The notes: generated by a model not told the origin, from the letters alone. Counted from the first letter of the stretch, positions 35,470-44,936 are shown. The stretch: 64,000 nucleotides of DNA from Microbacterium profundi (GCF_000763375.1 NZ_JPSY01000001.1:1054001-1118000); one strand, 5' to 3'. Made by a program: numbers and translations.

Positions 35470-36923
35470 GACGACTGTGAGCTCTCGACCCAGGACAGGT
35501 ACTCGTCGGTGACGGTGCCCGTGACGTAGCGGCCGTCGAAGCAGCTCATGTCGAGGTCGGTGACGTCAGAGCCCTCGATGATCGCGGCCTTCAGGTCCTC
35601 GACCTCCTGGTACACCAGGTGGTCGGCACCGAGCTCGGCGGCGATCTCGGGGATCGTGCGGTCGTGGGCGATCAGCTCGTGCTTGGAGGGCATGTTGATG
35701 CCGTAGACGTGCGGGTACCGCACCGGCGGTGCGGCCGAGGCGAACGTCACGGAGAGGGCGCCGGCATCCCGCGCCATCTGGATGATCTGCTTGCTCGTCG
35801 TGCCGCGCACGATCGAATCGTCGATCAGCAGCACGTTCTTGCCCTGGAACTCGGTCGACATCGCGTTGAGCTTCTGGCGCACGCTCTTCTTGCGCACCGC
35901 CTGGCCCGGCATGATGAAGGTGCGTCCGACGTAGCGGTTCTTGTAGAAGCCCTCGCGGTACTCGATGCCGAGCTTGCGGGCGACCTCCATCGCCGACGGT
36001 CGCGCGGAGTCGGGGATGGGCATGACGACGTCGATCTTCTCGCGCGGCACGTGCTTGGCGATCGTGTCGGCGAGACGCTCCCCCATCCGCAGACGCGACT
36101 CGTACACGGCGATGCCGTTCATCGTCGAGTCGGGGCGGGCGAGGTACACGTACTCGAAAGCGCAGGGCGTGAGCGTCGGGTTCTCGGCGCACTGCCTGCT
36201 GAAGAGCTCGCCCTGGTCGGTGATGAAGACGGCCTCACCGGGAGCGACCTCGCGGACGACCTCGTAGTCGCCGTTCTCGAGCACCAGCGACTCGCTGGTG
36301 ACGACCCACTCGTCGTGCTCGGCGCCGTCACGGCGCCCGAGGATCAGCGGACGGATGCCGTATGGATCACGGAACGCCAGCAGACCGTAGCCCGCGATCA
36401 CGGCGATCACCGCGTACGCGCCCTCGATGCGCTCGTGGGTGCGGCTGACGGCTTCGAAGATGCGCTCTGGCTCGAGGTCGACGTCGCTCGTCGTCGCCTG
36501 CAGCTCACCGGCGAGCACGTTCAGCAGCAGCTCGGTGTCGCTGGAGGAGTTCAGGTGCCGACGGTCGCGCTTGGCCATGTCGGCGGTGAGCTCACGCGTG
36601 TTGGTGAGATTGCCGTTGTGGATGAGGACGATGCCGTACGGCGCGTTCACGTAGAACGGCTGCGCCTCCTCCTCGCTGGATGCGGTGCCCTTGGTCGCGT
36701 AGCGCACGTGACCGAGGCCCACGTTGCCGAGGAGGGAGCGCATGTCGCGGGTGCGGAAGGCTTCGCGCACCATGCCCTCTGCCTTGATCGTGTGCATGAC
36801 GCCGTTGGGCTCTGCAGTGGAGATGCCGGTGGCATCCTGCCCGCGGTGCTGCAGCAGGAGGAGCGCATCGTAGATGTCCTGGTTGACCGGGCCGCCAGCG
36901 ACCACTCCGACGATTCCGCACAT
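35466..36923 (-). CDS. purF: Amidophosphoribosyltransferase
   Basis: 485 residues. First committed step of purine synthesis: PRPP plus glutamine to phosphoribosylamine. The mature N-terminus begins MCGIVGVVAGG, with nucleophile Cys2 directly after Met, so there is no propeptide; LLLQHRGQDATGIS follows. The phosphoribosyltransferase site is NVLLIDDSIVRGTTSKQII near residue 350. Six bases downstream of purM on the same strand. Full length. Confidence 0.97.
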   Translation of the reverse strand: MCGIVGVVAGGPVNQDIYDALLLLQHRGQDATGISTAEPNGVMHTIKAEGMVREAFRTRDMRSLLGNVGLGHVRYATKGTASSEEEAQPFYVNAPYGIVLIHNGNLTNTRELTADMAKRDRRHLNSSSDTELLLNVLAGELQATTSDVDLEPERIFEAVSRTHERIEGAYAVIAVIAGYGLLAFRDPYGIRPLILGRRDGAEHDEWVVTSESLVLENGDYEVVREVAPGEAVFITDQGELFSRQCAENPTLTPCAFEYVYLARPDSTMNGIAVYESRLRMGERLADTIAKHVPREKIDVVMPIPDSARPSAMEVARKLGIEYREGFYKNRYVGRTFIMPGQAVRKKSVRQKLNAMSTEFQGKNVLLIDDSIVRGTTSKQIIQMARDAGALSVTFASAAPPVRYPHVYGINMPSKHELIAHDRTIPEIAAELGADHLVYQEVEDLKAAIIEGSDVTDLDMSCFDGRYVTGTVTDEYLSWVESSQSS

Positions 36924-36929
36924 GGGGTA

Positions 36930-38048
36930 TTACTCTGCTCCATCCGCGTATGCGCCGACGAGACGCACCGCACCACCGTCGACGCCCTTGGCGCCTTCTT
37001 CGAATTCTCCGGCCGGGCGTGCCCCCGTACCGACGGTCGCGACCTGCCACGCGTGGATTCCCTCTGCGGCGAGCGCGGTGATCGCGGCATCCTTCTGACG
37101 CTGATCGATCACCGCGAGGAAGCCGATGCCGAGGTTCCAGGTGCCCTCGGTCGACTCGAGGCCAGTGCCGGAGATGTCGCTGAGCACGCGGAAGATCGGG
37201 CTCGGCGACCAGGTCGCACGGTCGACCTCGGCCCAGCTGCCCACCGGGAGCACACGGGCGAGGTTCGCGGCGATGCCGCCGCCGGTGACGTGGCTGAGCG
37301 AGTGGATGCTGCCGTCGGAGAGCGTCTCGATCAGACGCAGCAGCGGGAGCGTGTACAGCCTGGTCGGCTCGAGCAGCGCCTCGCCCCAGGTGGTGCCGAG
37401 GTCGGCGGCGTCGTCGCCGTAGCCGATGCCGGCGCCGGTGATGATGTGCCGCACGAGCGAGTAGCCGTTGGAGTGCAGACCGCTCGATGCGAGAGCCAGC
37501 ACGACGTCGCCGTCCTGAACGCGGTCCGCGCCGAGCACGGCATCCGCCTCGACGATCCCGGTGGCGGCGCCTGCGACGTCGTAGTCGCCGGGGCCGAGCA
37601 GGCCAGGGTGCTCTGCGGTCTCGCCGCCGACCAGCGCCGTGCCGGTGGCGGTGCACGCGTCGGCGATGCCGCGGACGATGTCGGCGATGCGCTCGGGGAC
37701 GACCTTGCCGCACGCGATGTAGTCGGTCATGAACAGCGGCTTCGCCCCCACCACGACGATGTCGTCGACGACCATCCCGACCAGGTCCTGCCCGATCGTG
37801 TCGTGCTTGTCGATCGCCTGCGCGATCGCGACCTTGGTGCCGACGCCGTCGGTGCTGGTCGCGAGCAGCGGCTTGGTGTAGCCGAGCAGAGCGGAGGCAT
37901 CGAACAGTCCGGCGAATCCGCCGAATCCGCCGAGCACTTCTGGGCCGTGCGTAGCGCGCACGGAGGACTTCATCAGCTCGACGGCACGATCACCTGCAGC
38001 AGTGTCGACGCCGGCTTCGGAATAGGGATTGGTGGGGGAGGCAGCCAC
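36930..38048 (-). CDS. purM: Phosphoribosylformylglycinamidine cyclo-ligase
   Basis: 372 residues. Makes AIR from FGAM with ATP. Family signatures: MAASPTNPYSEAGVDTAAGD, GGFGGFAGLF, TSTDGVGTKVAIA, GMVVDDIVVVGAKPLFMTDYIACG, LVGGETAEHPG and GLHSNGYSLVR. GTG start, six bases after TAGTCT (probably leaderless). First gene of a purM-purF-(MFS) unit; a Gly-Ala-rich C-terminus is usual for actinobacteria. Confidence 0.97.
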   Translation of the reverse strand: MAASPTNPYSEAGVDTAAGDRAVELMKSSVRATHGPEVLGGFGGFAGLFDASALLGYTKPLLATSTDGVGTKVAIAQAIDKHDTIGQDLVGMVVDDIVVVGAKPLFMTDYIACGKVVPERIADIVRGIADACTATGTALVGGETAEHPGLLGPGDYDVAGAATGIVEADAVLGADRVQDGDVVLALASSGLHSNGYSLVRHIITGAGIGYGDDAADLGTTWGEALLEPTRLYTLPLLRLIETLSDGSIHSLSHVTGGGIAANLARVLPVGSWAEVDRATWSPSPIFRVLSDISGTGLESTEGTWNLGIGFLAVIDQRQKDAAITALAAEGIHAWQVATVGTGARPAGEFEEGAKGVDGGAVRLVGAYADGAE

Positions 38049-38109
38049 ACCACAAGACTACCGGTGACCGAGCCTGCGATTCTCCGCGCGACCTCCATAG
38101 GATGGGGCC

Positions 38110-38715
38110 ATGGCCGAGAAGCCGCAGTGGTTGATACGCGAGGACGCCGGGATGCCGACGCTCGTCGCGCTCGCCCTCAGGCAGATGCTCGGGATCCGGG
38201 AGCCGGAGGGCCTGCCGAGCCTGCGCGACCTGCAGGTGCGCGCACCGGATGCCGCCGACGCCAGCGCCCCGCTAGAAGCGCAGTGGCGCGACTACTGGGA
38301 CATGGCGGTGGAGCCGCGTGCGCACCCCGCAGAGGGCCCGCTGGAGCTCGTCGACGGGTTCGACACCCTCGTCGCTCTGCCCGCCACCGGAGCCGAGGAA
38401 CTGCGCGAAGCGATCACTCCGCTCGCGGCATCCGCGCTGCAATACGCCCGCGATGCCCACAAGCGGTATCTGGGAACGATGAAGACGGCCACCGGGGGCG
38501 GCGCGTACCGCGCCTATGCGAGCGCGATCGCCGAGTTCGAGCGCGAGATCGGCCGCCGCGCGCACTCGTTCGAGCTGAACGTGCAGGTGCTGCCGTTCTC
38601 GCAACGAGGGATCTGGTGGATCGGCGCACTCACGGTCGCCGTCACGGATGGGCTCAGACGCGACGTGGTCGCATTCGACGCCGCCATCCGGCCGATCATC
38701 GCCGAGCTCGCCTGA
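38110..38715 (+). CDS. Hypothetical protein, 201 residues
   Basis: Starts MAEKPQWLIREDAGMPTLVA, ATG six bases after TAGGAT. No membrane segment or recognised motif; alternating hydrophobic stretches (FELNVQVLPFSQRGIWWIGALTVAVTD at about 157-183) suggest a mixed alpha/beta fold. Codon use fits the neighbours. Probably a conserved actinobacterial protein; I do not recognise its family. Confidence 0.75.
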   Translation: MAEKPQWLIREDAGMPTLVALALRQMLGIREPEGLPSLRDLQVRAPDAADASAPLEAQWRDYWDMAVEPRAHPAEGPLELVDGFDTLVALPATGAEELREAITPLAASALQYARDAHKRYLGTMKTATGGGAYRAYASAIAEFEREIGRRAHSFELNVQVLPFSQRGIWWIGALTVAVTDGLRRDVVAFDAAIRPIIAELA

Positions 38716-38743
38716 CTTGATCCGACAAGGCGACGCCCCGGGG

Positions 38744-38801
38744 CGTTGAGCGAGCGTCAGCGAGACGAAACGCGTTGAGCGAGCGTCAGCGAGTCGAAAC
38801 G
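38744..38801. repeat. Interspersed repeat, family 1
   Basis: Two direct half-copies: GTTGAGCGAGCGTCAGCGAG, then ACGAAACGCGTTGAGCGAGC, then GTCGAAACG. Intergenic between the hypothetical gene and the small membrane protein, both ending near it. Confidence 0.8.
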
Positions 38802-38808
38802 AGTACGG

Positions 38809-39123
38809 TCAGTCCGCCGCGATGATCGTCTCGCGGTCGACGCGCACGACACGGTCGTGGCGACGGGCGAAACGCTCCAGGACGATCGCGGCGACGCCAC
38901 CGAGAGCGAGGCCGATCGGCACCGTCCACAGCAGTGCGAATCCGAACACCTGACTGGGCGGGTAGACGACGTCGAGCGCCTGAGACGGCTCGTAGCCTCC
39001 GACCATGGTCAGGATGCCGGCGGCGATGATCCCGAGCACGACTCCGATGCCCATGAACACGCCGTAGCGGGGCACCCGCCTGACGGTCGCCTCGACGGTC
39101 TCGTGAGAATCGGTGGAGGACAT
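38809..39123 (-). CDS. Small membrane protein, two TM segments
   Basis: 104 residues: a charged N-terminus (MSSTDSHETVEATVRRVPRY), TM1 GVFMGIGVVLGIIAAGILTMV, a short loop, TM2 FGFALLWTVPIGLALGGVAAIVL and a basic tail. No known family. The ATG at 39123 is preferred; an in-frame start at 39165 would add 14 residues and overlap the siderophore protein stop. Confidence 0.75.
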   Translation of the reverse strand: MSSTDSHETVEATVRRVPRYGVFMGIGVVLGIIAAGILTMVGGYEPSQALDVVYPPSQVFGFALLWTVPIGLALGGVAAIVLERFARRHDRVVRVDRETIIAAD

Positions 39124-39161
39124 GCATCCATTATCCCACTGTTCCGGCCCTCGCGGGAGCG

Positions 39162-39992
39162 TCACACCTGCCCGACGGCCTCGCGCTTCTCCGCCTGGAA
39201 CGCGTCTTCGCGGCGGCCATAGGCCCAGTACGCGGACAGCGAGAGCTGCGTGCGCTCCACTCCGCGCTCATCGGTGAGGAACGGGCGAAGCTGCTTCATC
39301 GCGCCGCGCTCGCCGTGCGCGAAGATCTGCACCCGACCCGAACGCCACTCGAGAGCTCGCACGGCGTCGATGAGCTCGGTGGTCGTCCCGGCCTCACGAT
39401 CACCGCGGTGCAGCCAGCGCACCTCGATCCCCTCCGGAACGGTCAGCGCGAGATGCTCGGCCTCGTCCTGCACCTCGAGCAGCACCGTGCCGACAGCATC
39501 CGCCGGCATCGCCTCGAGCGCCGCCGAGATCGCAGGGATCGCCGATTCGTCGCCGACGAGCAGATGCCAGTCCGCTGTCGCGTCTGGTGCGTAGCCGCCG
39601 CCGATACCGCCGAGAACCACCGGATCGCCCGGCTTGGCGCTCGCCGCCCACTGCCCCGCCACCCCCTCGTCGCCGTGCGTGACGAAGTCGATCCAGATCT
39701 GTCCACGGTCGAGGTCGAAACGGCGGATCGAATAGGTGCGCACCGACGGCAGCAGTTCGACGGGCAGCCTCTCCCGCAGCTCCTCCATGTCGTACGGCGG
39801 CGTCAGGTTCGCCTCCGCCGGCGCGAACTGCATCTTCGTGTAGGCGTCGGTGAAGCCCTTGTCCTCGACAGCCGCGATGCCAGGTCCGCCGGCGATGATG
39901 CGCACCAGGTGGGGTGTCAGCCGGATGGAATCGATGACCTCGAGCACGATCTGAGGACGGGGGCGCCGCTGAGGACGATCGGTGGTTGTCAT
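39162..39992 (-). CDS. Siderophore-interacting protein (ferric-siderophore reductase)
   Basis: 276 residues with an N-terminal FAD-binding domain (RTYSIRRFDLDRGQIWIDFVTHGDEGVAGQWA holds the RxYSxR flavin motif) and a C-terminal SIP domain (VGDESAIPAISAALEAMP). Such enzymes reduce Fe(III)-siderophores with NAD(P)H and release iron in the cytoplasm. The ATG has GGGGAGGA upstream, which lies inside the 3' end of a broken gene (39996-40170) on the same strand, so it may have been the second gene of an operon. Confidence 0.92.
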   Translation of the reverse strand: MTTTDRPQRRPRPQIVLEVIDSIRLTPHLVRIIAGGPGIAAVEDKGFTDAYTKMQFAPAEANLTPPYDMEELRERLPVELLPSVRTYSIRRFDLDRGQIWIDFVTHGDEGVAGQWAASAKPGDPVVLGGIGGGYAPDATADWHLLVGDESAIPAISAALEAMPADAVGTVLLEVQDEAEHLALTVPEGIEVRWLHRGDREAGTTTELIDAVRALEWRSGRVQIFAHGERGAMKQLRPFLTDERGVERTQLSLSAYWAYGRREDAFQAEKREAVGQV

Positions 39993-39995
39993 GAG

Positions 39996-40170
39996 TCAAT
40001 CCTCCCCGATGGCGGCGGACGCGGCATCCCGACGCCGCTTGACGACGACACCGGTGCCGACACCCGCGCCGACCACGAGCAGCCACGCCCAGATCGGGAA
40101 CCCTCCGGTCTCCGCCGAGATGGTGGCCCCGCGGCGTAGCGCAGGGCGGTGGCGCCCAGTCGCTGAGCGA
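39996..40170 (-). pseudogene. 3' remnant of a membrane protein gene cut off by repeats
   Basis: Reading the minus strand gives TISAETGGFPIWAWLLVVGA, a TM segment followed by KRRRDAASAAIGED and a stop, three bases before the start of the siderophore-interacting protein gene. No start codon or recognisable upstream domain exists in frame: beyond 40140 the sequence dissolves into family 1 repeats. A C-terminal TM plus basic tail is typical of surface-anchored proteins, and the neighbour suggests an iron or heme role, but this is inference. Confidence 0.4.
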
Positions 40171-40520
40171 CCAGCTCCCGCGGCCCGAAACGGGCTGAGC
40201 GGAAAGCTCCCGCGGGTCGTTGAGCGAGCGCAGCGAGACGAAACGGGCTGAGCGACCAGCTCCCGCGGCCCGAAACGGGCTGAGCGACCAGCTCCCGCGG
40301 GTCGTTGAGCGAGCGCAGCGAGACGAAACGGGCTGAGCGACCGAAGGGAGTCGAAGCCTCTCCGACGGCGTTTCGTCTCGCCTGCGGCTCGCTCAACGCG
40401 TTTCGTCTCCGGGGGCTGCGCCGCCTGCGCTCAACGACCCGCGATACCGGGGGCTGCGCCGCCTGCGCTCAACGACCCGCGATACCGGGGGCTGCGCCGC
40501 CTGCGCTCAACGACCCGCGA
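40165..40520. repeat. Compound array of family 1 repeats and a 38-bp tandem repeat
   Basis: Several copies of GTTGAGCGAGCGCAGCGAG and GCTGAGCGACCAGCTCCCGC in tandem (40165-40410), followed by about 2.9 copies of a 38-bp unit starting GGGGGCTGCGCCGCCTGCG (40411, 40449, 40487). No open frame is plausible. It sits between a truncated membrane gene and the sterol-carrier gene. Confidence 0.9.
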
Positions 40521-40531
40521 GTGTGCGACCG

Positions 40532-40900
40532 CTACGGACGCAAGGGCATCAGATCCGACAGATCTGCGCGCGTGCCGGATGCCTGCACGCGACCTGCGGC
40601 GACGACCTCTTCCCAGGTCTCGACACCCGTGGCGAGATCGATCCAGGTCGCGGCATCCATCTCGATGACATTCGGCGGCGTGCCTCGAGTATGGCGGGGA
40701 CCCTGCACGACCTGCACCGCGCCGAACGGCGGCACCCGCACCTCGACGCTGTTGCCAGGCGCCTTCTCATCGAGCAGCTGCAGCAGGTAGCGCACGGCCG
40801 TCGCGAGCGCGGTGCGCGCTGGCTTCGTGTCCGCGGTGCGGGACACGCGCACAGCATCCAGCGCGTCGCGCCCGTCGCTCACATCGATCTTCCTGGCCAC
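40532..40900 (-). CDS. Sterol carrier family protein
   Basis: 122-residue actinobacterial SCP-like protein. Features: ARTALATAVRYLLQLLDEKAPGNSVEVRVPPFGAVQVV, then PPNVIEMDAATWIDLATG, the hydrophobic-pocket region of the SCP2-type fold. GTG start, six bases after TAGGCT. Divergent from the NUDIX gene with only 71 bases between. Ligand unknown. Confidence 0.85.
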   Translation of the reverse strand: MARKIDVSDGRDALDAVRVSRTADTKPARTALATAVRYLLQLLDEKAPGNSVEVRVPPFGAVQVVQGPRHTRGTPPNVIEMDAATWIDLATGVETWEEVVAAGRVQASGTRADLSDLMPLRP

Positions 40901-40971
40901 GGGATCAGCCTACGACGACGCGCGCGGCGGGCAGCGGCCACGCTCTTCGGGCGCCGCGTATGCTCGAAAGG

Positions 40972-41649
40972 ATGAGTGTCTCGCAGCATCCGGAGGGCGC
41001 CCGCGCCGCGTTGCTCGCCGCCGCGCGGTCCGACAGCTGGGGCATCCTGCCGCAGCTCGCCGATCCGCACACGGCTCGAGAGTCCGCCGTCCTGATCCTG
41101 TTCGGAGTGCTCGACAGCACTCCGGCCCCGGTGATCGATGCGGCAGTCGCGAAGGATCTCGACGTGCTGCTCCAGCGACGCGCATCGACTCTGTCATCGC
41201 ATCCTGGCCAGGTGTCCTTCCCCGGCGGAGGGCGCGAAACGGCCGATGCGGACTTCGTCGCCACCGCGCTGCGCGAAGCGGTAGAAGAGACCGGCCTCGA
41301 CCCGGACGGGGTAGAGATCCTCGGAGTACTCCCCGAACTCCCCCTCGCAGCCAGCAACCACCTCGTCACGCCGGTGCTGGGCTGGTGGACGAAGCCGTCG
41401 AAGGTCGCCGCCGTCGACCATGCCGAGACCGTCGAGGTGTTCCGTGTGCCGGTCGCGCAGCTGCTCGACCCCGCGACGCGCTTCACCTCGGTCATCACCC
41501 GCGACGGGTTCCGCTTCAGCGGACCGGCGTTCGACGTCGATGGCACGATCGTGTGGGGATTCACGGCGATGGTGCTCGACCGCCTGTTCGACACCTGCGG
41601 GTGGACCGTGCCATGGGATGAGAGCGACGAACGTCCTGTGACCGTCTGA
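40972..41649 (+). CDS. NUDIX hydrolase, CoA pyrophosphatase type
   Basis: 225 residues. The NUDIX box (GX5EX7REUXEEXGU) is present: GGGRETADADFVATALREAVEETGLD, preceded by LSSHPGQVSFPGG, the extra motif of CoA/NADH pyrophosphatases. ATG 40972 has a TATGCT hexamer seven bases upstream and may be leaderless, though GAAAGG could serve as a ribosome site. Followed by purD 31 bases later in the same direction. Confidence 0.9.
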   Translation: MSVSQHPEGARAALLAAARSDSWGILPQLADPHTARESAVLILFGVLDSTPAPVIDAAVAKDLDVLLQRRASTLSSHPGQVSFPGGGRETADADFVATALREAVEETGLDPDGVEILGVLPELPLAASNHLVTPVLGWWTKPSKVAAVDHAETVEVFRVPVAQLLDPATRFTSVITRDGFRFSGPAFDVDGTIVWGFTAMVLDRLFDTCGWTVPWDESDERPVTV

Positions 41650-41680
41650 CGGGGCTCGACCGGCTCGGTAGTCTGGACGG

Positions 41681-42973
41681 GTGAAGATCCTCGTCCTCGG
41701 TTCCGGTGCCCGTGAGCACGCGATCATCCTCGCCCTGAAGGCAGAGTCAGAGCAGGCGGGCGGTGCGAAGCACGAGATCGTCGCCGCGCCGGGCAACGCG
41801 GGGATCGCGCAGGATGCCGCGCTCGCCACCGTGGACCAGCTCGACGGCGGCGCGGTCACGACCTTCGCGAACGAGAACGGGATCGACCTCGTCGTCATCG
41901 GCCCGGAGGCTCCACTCGTCGCCGGTGTCGCGGATGCACTGCGCGAACGCGGCATCCCGGTGTTCGGCCCCGGCAGGGCCGCCGCGCAGCTGGAGGGCTC
42001 GAAGGCCTTCGCGAAGCGCGTGATGGAAGCGGCATCAGTGCCGACCGGACGCGCCGTGCGCGCAGCATCCGTCTCCGACGTCGAGAAGGCGTTCGACGAT
42101 CTGGGCGCACCGTACGTCGTGAAGGCCGATGGCCTCGCGGCCGGCAAGGGCGTCATCGTCACGTCGGACCGCGCCGAGGCACTCACCCACGCATCGCACT
42201 ACCTTCCGCAGGGACCGGTGCTGATCGAGGAATTCCTCTCAGGTCCCGAGGTGTCGCTGTTCTTCCTCTCCGACGGTGACACCGTGCGCGCACTCAGCCC
42301 TGCACAGGACTTCAAGCGCGCCTTCGACGGCGACGAAGGCCCCAACACCGGCGGCATGGGCGCGTATTCGCCACTGCCGTGGCTCGACGAGCAGTTCGGC
42401 AGCGAGCAGGCTTTCGTGCAGCAGGTCACCGACCAGGTCGCGCTGCCGGTGATCCGCCAGCTGGATGCCGAGGGCACACCGTTCATCGGGCTCCTCTACG
42501 CGGGACTCATCCTCACCGACAAGGGCATCAAGGTCATCGAGTTCAATGCCCGCTTCGGCGATCCTGAGACCCAGGTCGTGCTGCCGCGTCTGGTGACCCC
42601 GCTGTCCGAGTTGCTGTTCGCCGCGGCATCCGGAACTCTCGAAGACCAGCCGGACCCCGTGTTCTCGGGCGACGTCGCGATCACCGTCGTGCTCGCGAGC
42701 GAGGGCTATCCCGAGGCGCCGCAGACCGGCCGCCAGATCTCAGGGCTGTCGGATGCCGCGAGCGTCGAGGGCGTGCGGATCGTCCACGCAGCCACCGCCG
42801 GACCGGATGCTCCAGGCGGCGATCTGCTCGCCACCGGAGGCCGCGTGCTGAACGTGGTCGCCGTCGGATCAGACTTCGCCGTGGCCCGCACCCAGGCCTA
42901 CGACGCGATCGGCCGCATCGGCCTGGACGGTGCGCACTTCCGCAGCGACATCGCCGCCCGCGTCGCGGAGTAG
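41681..42973 (+). CDS. purD: Phosphoribosylamine-glycine ligase
   Basis: 430 residues, an ATP-grasp ligase: phosphoribosylamine plus glycine to GAR. Hallmarks: MKILVLGSGAREHAI at the N-terminus, VVIGPEAPLVAGVADAL, GSKAFAKRVM, VVKADGLAAGKGV, GPEVSLFFLSDG, DEGPNTGGMGAYSP and EFNARFGDPETQV. GTG start, six bases after TAGTCT. Full length with normal C-terminus. Confidence 0.97.
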   Translation: MKILVLGSGAREHAIILALKAESEQAGGAKHEIVAAPGNAGIAQDAALATVDQLDGGAVTTFANENGIDLVVIGPEAPLVAGVADALRERGIPVFGPGRAAAQLEGSKAFAKRVMEAASVPTGRAVRAASVSDVEKAFDDLGAPYVVKADGLAAGKGVIVTSDRAEALTHASHYLPQGPVLIEEFLSGPEVSLFFLSDGDTVRALSPAQDFKRAFDGDEGPNTGGMGAYSPLPWLDEQFGSEQAFVQQVTDQVALPVIRQLDAEGTPFIGLLYAGLILTDKGIKVIEFNARFGDPETQVVLPRLVTPLSELLFAAASGTLEDQPDPVFSGDVAITVVLASEGYPEAPQTGRQISGLSDAASVEGVRIVHAATAGPDAPGGDLLATGGRVLNVVAVGSDFAVARTQAYDAIGRIGLDGAHFRSDIAARVAE

Positions 42974-43060
42974 CACGCGGACCGGGCTCGCCCGCGCGAG
43001 GCTTCGACCTCAGTCGGCGAGGCTGAAGCTCTGCGGCAGGATCTCGGGGCTCAGCGCGAG

Positions 43061-43303
43061 CTATCGATCGTGCCCGTGCAGCAACGCAGCGACCGAGATG
43101 TCTTCATCGAGCTGAGGCCAGTGGATTCCTTCGCCTTCACCGATCAGGCGCCAGTCCGAACGCTGGGTCGGGCTCGCGGCAGAGAGTAGCGGGAACCAAC
43201 TCAGCGGGGCGCTGACAGTGCGACCGTCCTTCACCCGCACGCGCACCTCTTCGTCGTCAACCACCACATCGATAACGACAGCGCCATCAACGGAAGTGCT
43301 CAT
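43061..43303 (-). CDS. DUF2442 domain protein
   Basis: 80 residues: VKDGRTVSAPLSWFPLL, the conserved tract of DUF2442, and GEGIHWPQLDEDISVAALL. Family function unknown; many members pair with DUF4160 proteins in suspected toxin-antitoxin modules, but no such partner is visible here. Its ATG overlaps the MFS stop upstream by four bases, so it is likely part of that transcript. Confidence 0.88.
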   Translation of the reverse strand: MSTSVDGAVVIDVVVDDEEVRVRVKDGRTVSAPLSWFPLLSAASPTQRSDWRLIGEGEGIHWPQLDEDISVAALLHGHDR

Positions 43304-44850
43304 GCCACGCCTCCTCGATCTGTTCGCGATGCCCGCGACGCGCGCGCGGCCAGGTGCTTCGGCCGACGCAGCACCAGCATGGCGGCGACGCCCAGCAGGA
43401 TGACGGCCGCGGGCAGCAGCATGGTCTGCGCCATCGCATCCGCGAACGGCCCGGCGACAGCATCCGGCATCTGACCCCCACCGAATCCACCCGTGGCATC
43501 CGAAGCGCCGGGCAGGTTCGTCTCGAGGCGGTTCTGCATGAATGCGGCGATCGCGGCCGAGCCGAGAACCGAGCCCACTGTGCGCATCGTGTTGTAGATG
43601 CCCGAACCTGCGCCGGCCTGACGCGGCGGCAGGTCACGGGTGGCAGTCGTGGCGAGCGGACCCCACATACCCGCGTTGCCGAACCCGAGGATCAGCGACG
43701 GGACCAGCAACCAGCCGATAGGGATCTCGGTGTTCATCATCGTGGCGAACAGGAACAGCGAGATCGATACGAGCAGCAGCCCCGGCACGAGCATGAGGCG
43801 CGGGTCGATCCGATCGAGCAGCTTGCCGGCGAACGGGGAGATGACGCCGGCAGCGATCGCCATCGGAATCAGCAACAGGGCGGATTCGGTCGGAGTCAGC
43901 CCGCGAGCGAGCTGCAGGAAGAACATCAGCGGCAGCCCCTGCGCGGTCACCGTGAATCCGACGATCGCGATCGTGATGTTCGACCAGGCGAAGTTGCGGT
44001 TGCGGAACAGCTCCAGCGGGACGAGGGGCTCGTTCTTCGTGCGCGACTGGTACCAGAGGAAGAGCACCAGCACGACGACGCCGGTGATGATCAGGCTCCA
44101 CACCGAGATCGGACCCCAGATGACGCCCCAGTCGTACGCCTCCGCCTCCTGCAGTCCGAAGACGATGAGGAACAGGGCGATCGCGCTGAGGAAGACGCCT
44201 GGCACGTCGAAGCGGTGCTTGTGCGTCTGCAGCTTCGGCACGAGGATGCACGCCAGGATGAACCCGATGACACCGACCGGCAGGTTGATGAAGAAGATCC
44301 ATTCCCAGCCGAGACCGTCGACGAGGAATCCGCCGGCGAGCGGCCCGACGAGCATGGCGACGCCGGATGCTGCGCCCCACAGCCCCATCGCCGCGCCGCG
44401 GCGCTCCGGCGGGAAGGTGCGGGTGATGACCGCCATCGTCTGCGGCGTCAGCAGCGCCGCACCGAGTCCCTGAACGGCGCGAGCCCAGATGAGGCCGTCC
44501 AATGTCGTCGACAGACCGCACCACAGCGAGGCGAGCGTGAACACTGCGAGGCCGATGAGGTAGAGGTTCTTCGGTCCGAAGCGGTCGCCCAGCCGTCCGG
44601 TGATCAGCAGCGGCACCGCATAGGCGAGCAGGTAGGCACTCGTCACCCACACGACGCGGTCGAGACTGTTCGAGGTCGGATCCAGCGCTTCCTTGATCGC
44701 AGGGTTCGCGACCCCGACGATGGTCGTGTCGACGAGGATCATGAAGAATCCGATGACCATCGCCCAAAGGGCCGGCCATGGGCTGCTCGGACGCTGCCCG
44801 GTGGCGTAGGTGCCGGTGGAAGGGCCGGAGGATGCCGAGGAGTCAGTCAC
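43300..44850 (-). CDS. MFS drug transporter, DHA2 (14-TM) family
   Basis: 516 residues, EmrB/QacA-like proton antiporter. The DHA2 signature is visible: IGFFMILVDTTIVGVANPAI in TM1 (with the membrane-embedded Asp), GRLGDRFGPKNLYLIGL (motif A), and WIFFINLPVGVIGF after TM6. Tail of about 40 residues is basic. GTG start six bases after TAGCGT. Substrate unknown; probably multidrug efflux. Co-transcribed with the DUF2442 gene. Confidence 0.92.
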   Translation of the reverse strand: MTDSSASSGPSTGTYATGQRPSSPWPALWAMVIGFFMILVDTTIVGVANPAIKEALDPTSNSLDRVVWVTSAYLLAYAVPLLITGRLGDRFGPKNLYLIGLAVFTLASLWCGLSTTLDGLIWARAVQGLGAALLTPQTMAVITRTFPPERRGAAMGLWGAASGVAMLVGPLAGGFLVDGLGWEWIFFINLPVGVIGFILACILVPKLQTHKHRFDVPGVFLSAIALFLIVFGLQEAEAYDWGVIWGPISVWSLIITGVVVLVLFLWYQSRTKNEPLVPLELFRNRNFAWSNITIAIVGFTVTAQGLPLMFFLQLARGLTPTESALLLIPMAIAAGVISPFAGKLLDRIDPRLMLVPGLLLVSISLFLFATMMNTEIPIGWLLVPSLILGFGNAGMWGPLATTATRDLPPRQAGAGSGIYNTMRTVGSVLGSAAIAAFMQNRLETNLPGASDATGGFGGGQMPDAVAGPFADAMAQTMLLPAAVILLGVAAMLVLRRPKHLAARASRASRTDRGGVA

Positions 44851-44936
44851 CCGGCAACGCTACACCCGGCCTCCGACACCGAGGCTCCGTGGATCAGGCG
44901 CCGACACACGCGGACTCCGCCAGGGATAATGGGCGG

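Noticed and set aside
40165..40520. CRISPR array
   Set aside because: Tandem units are contiguous, with no unique spacers and no cas genes in the window.
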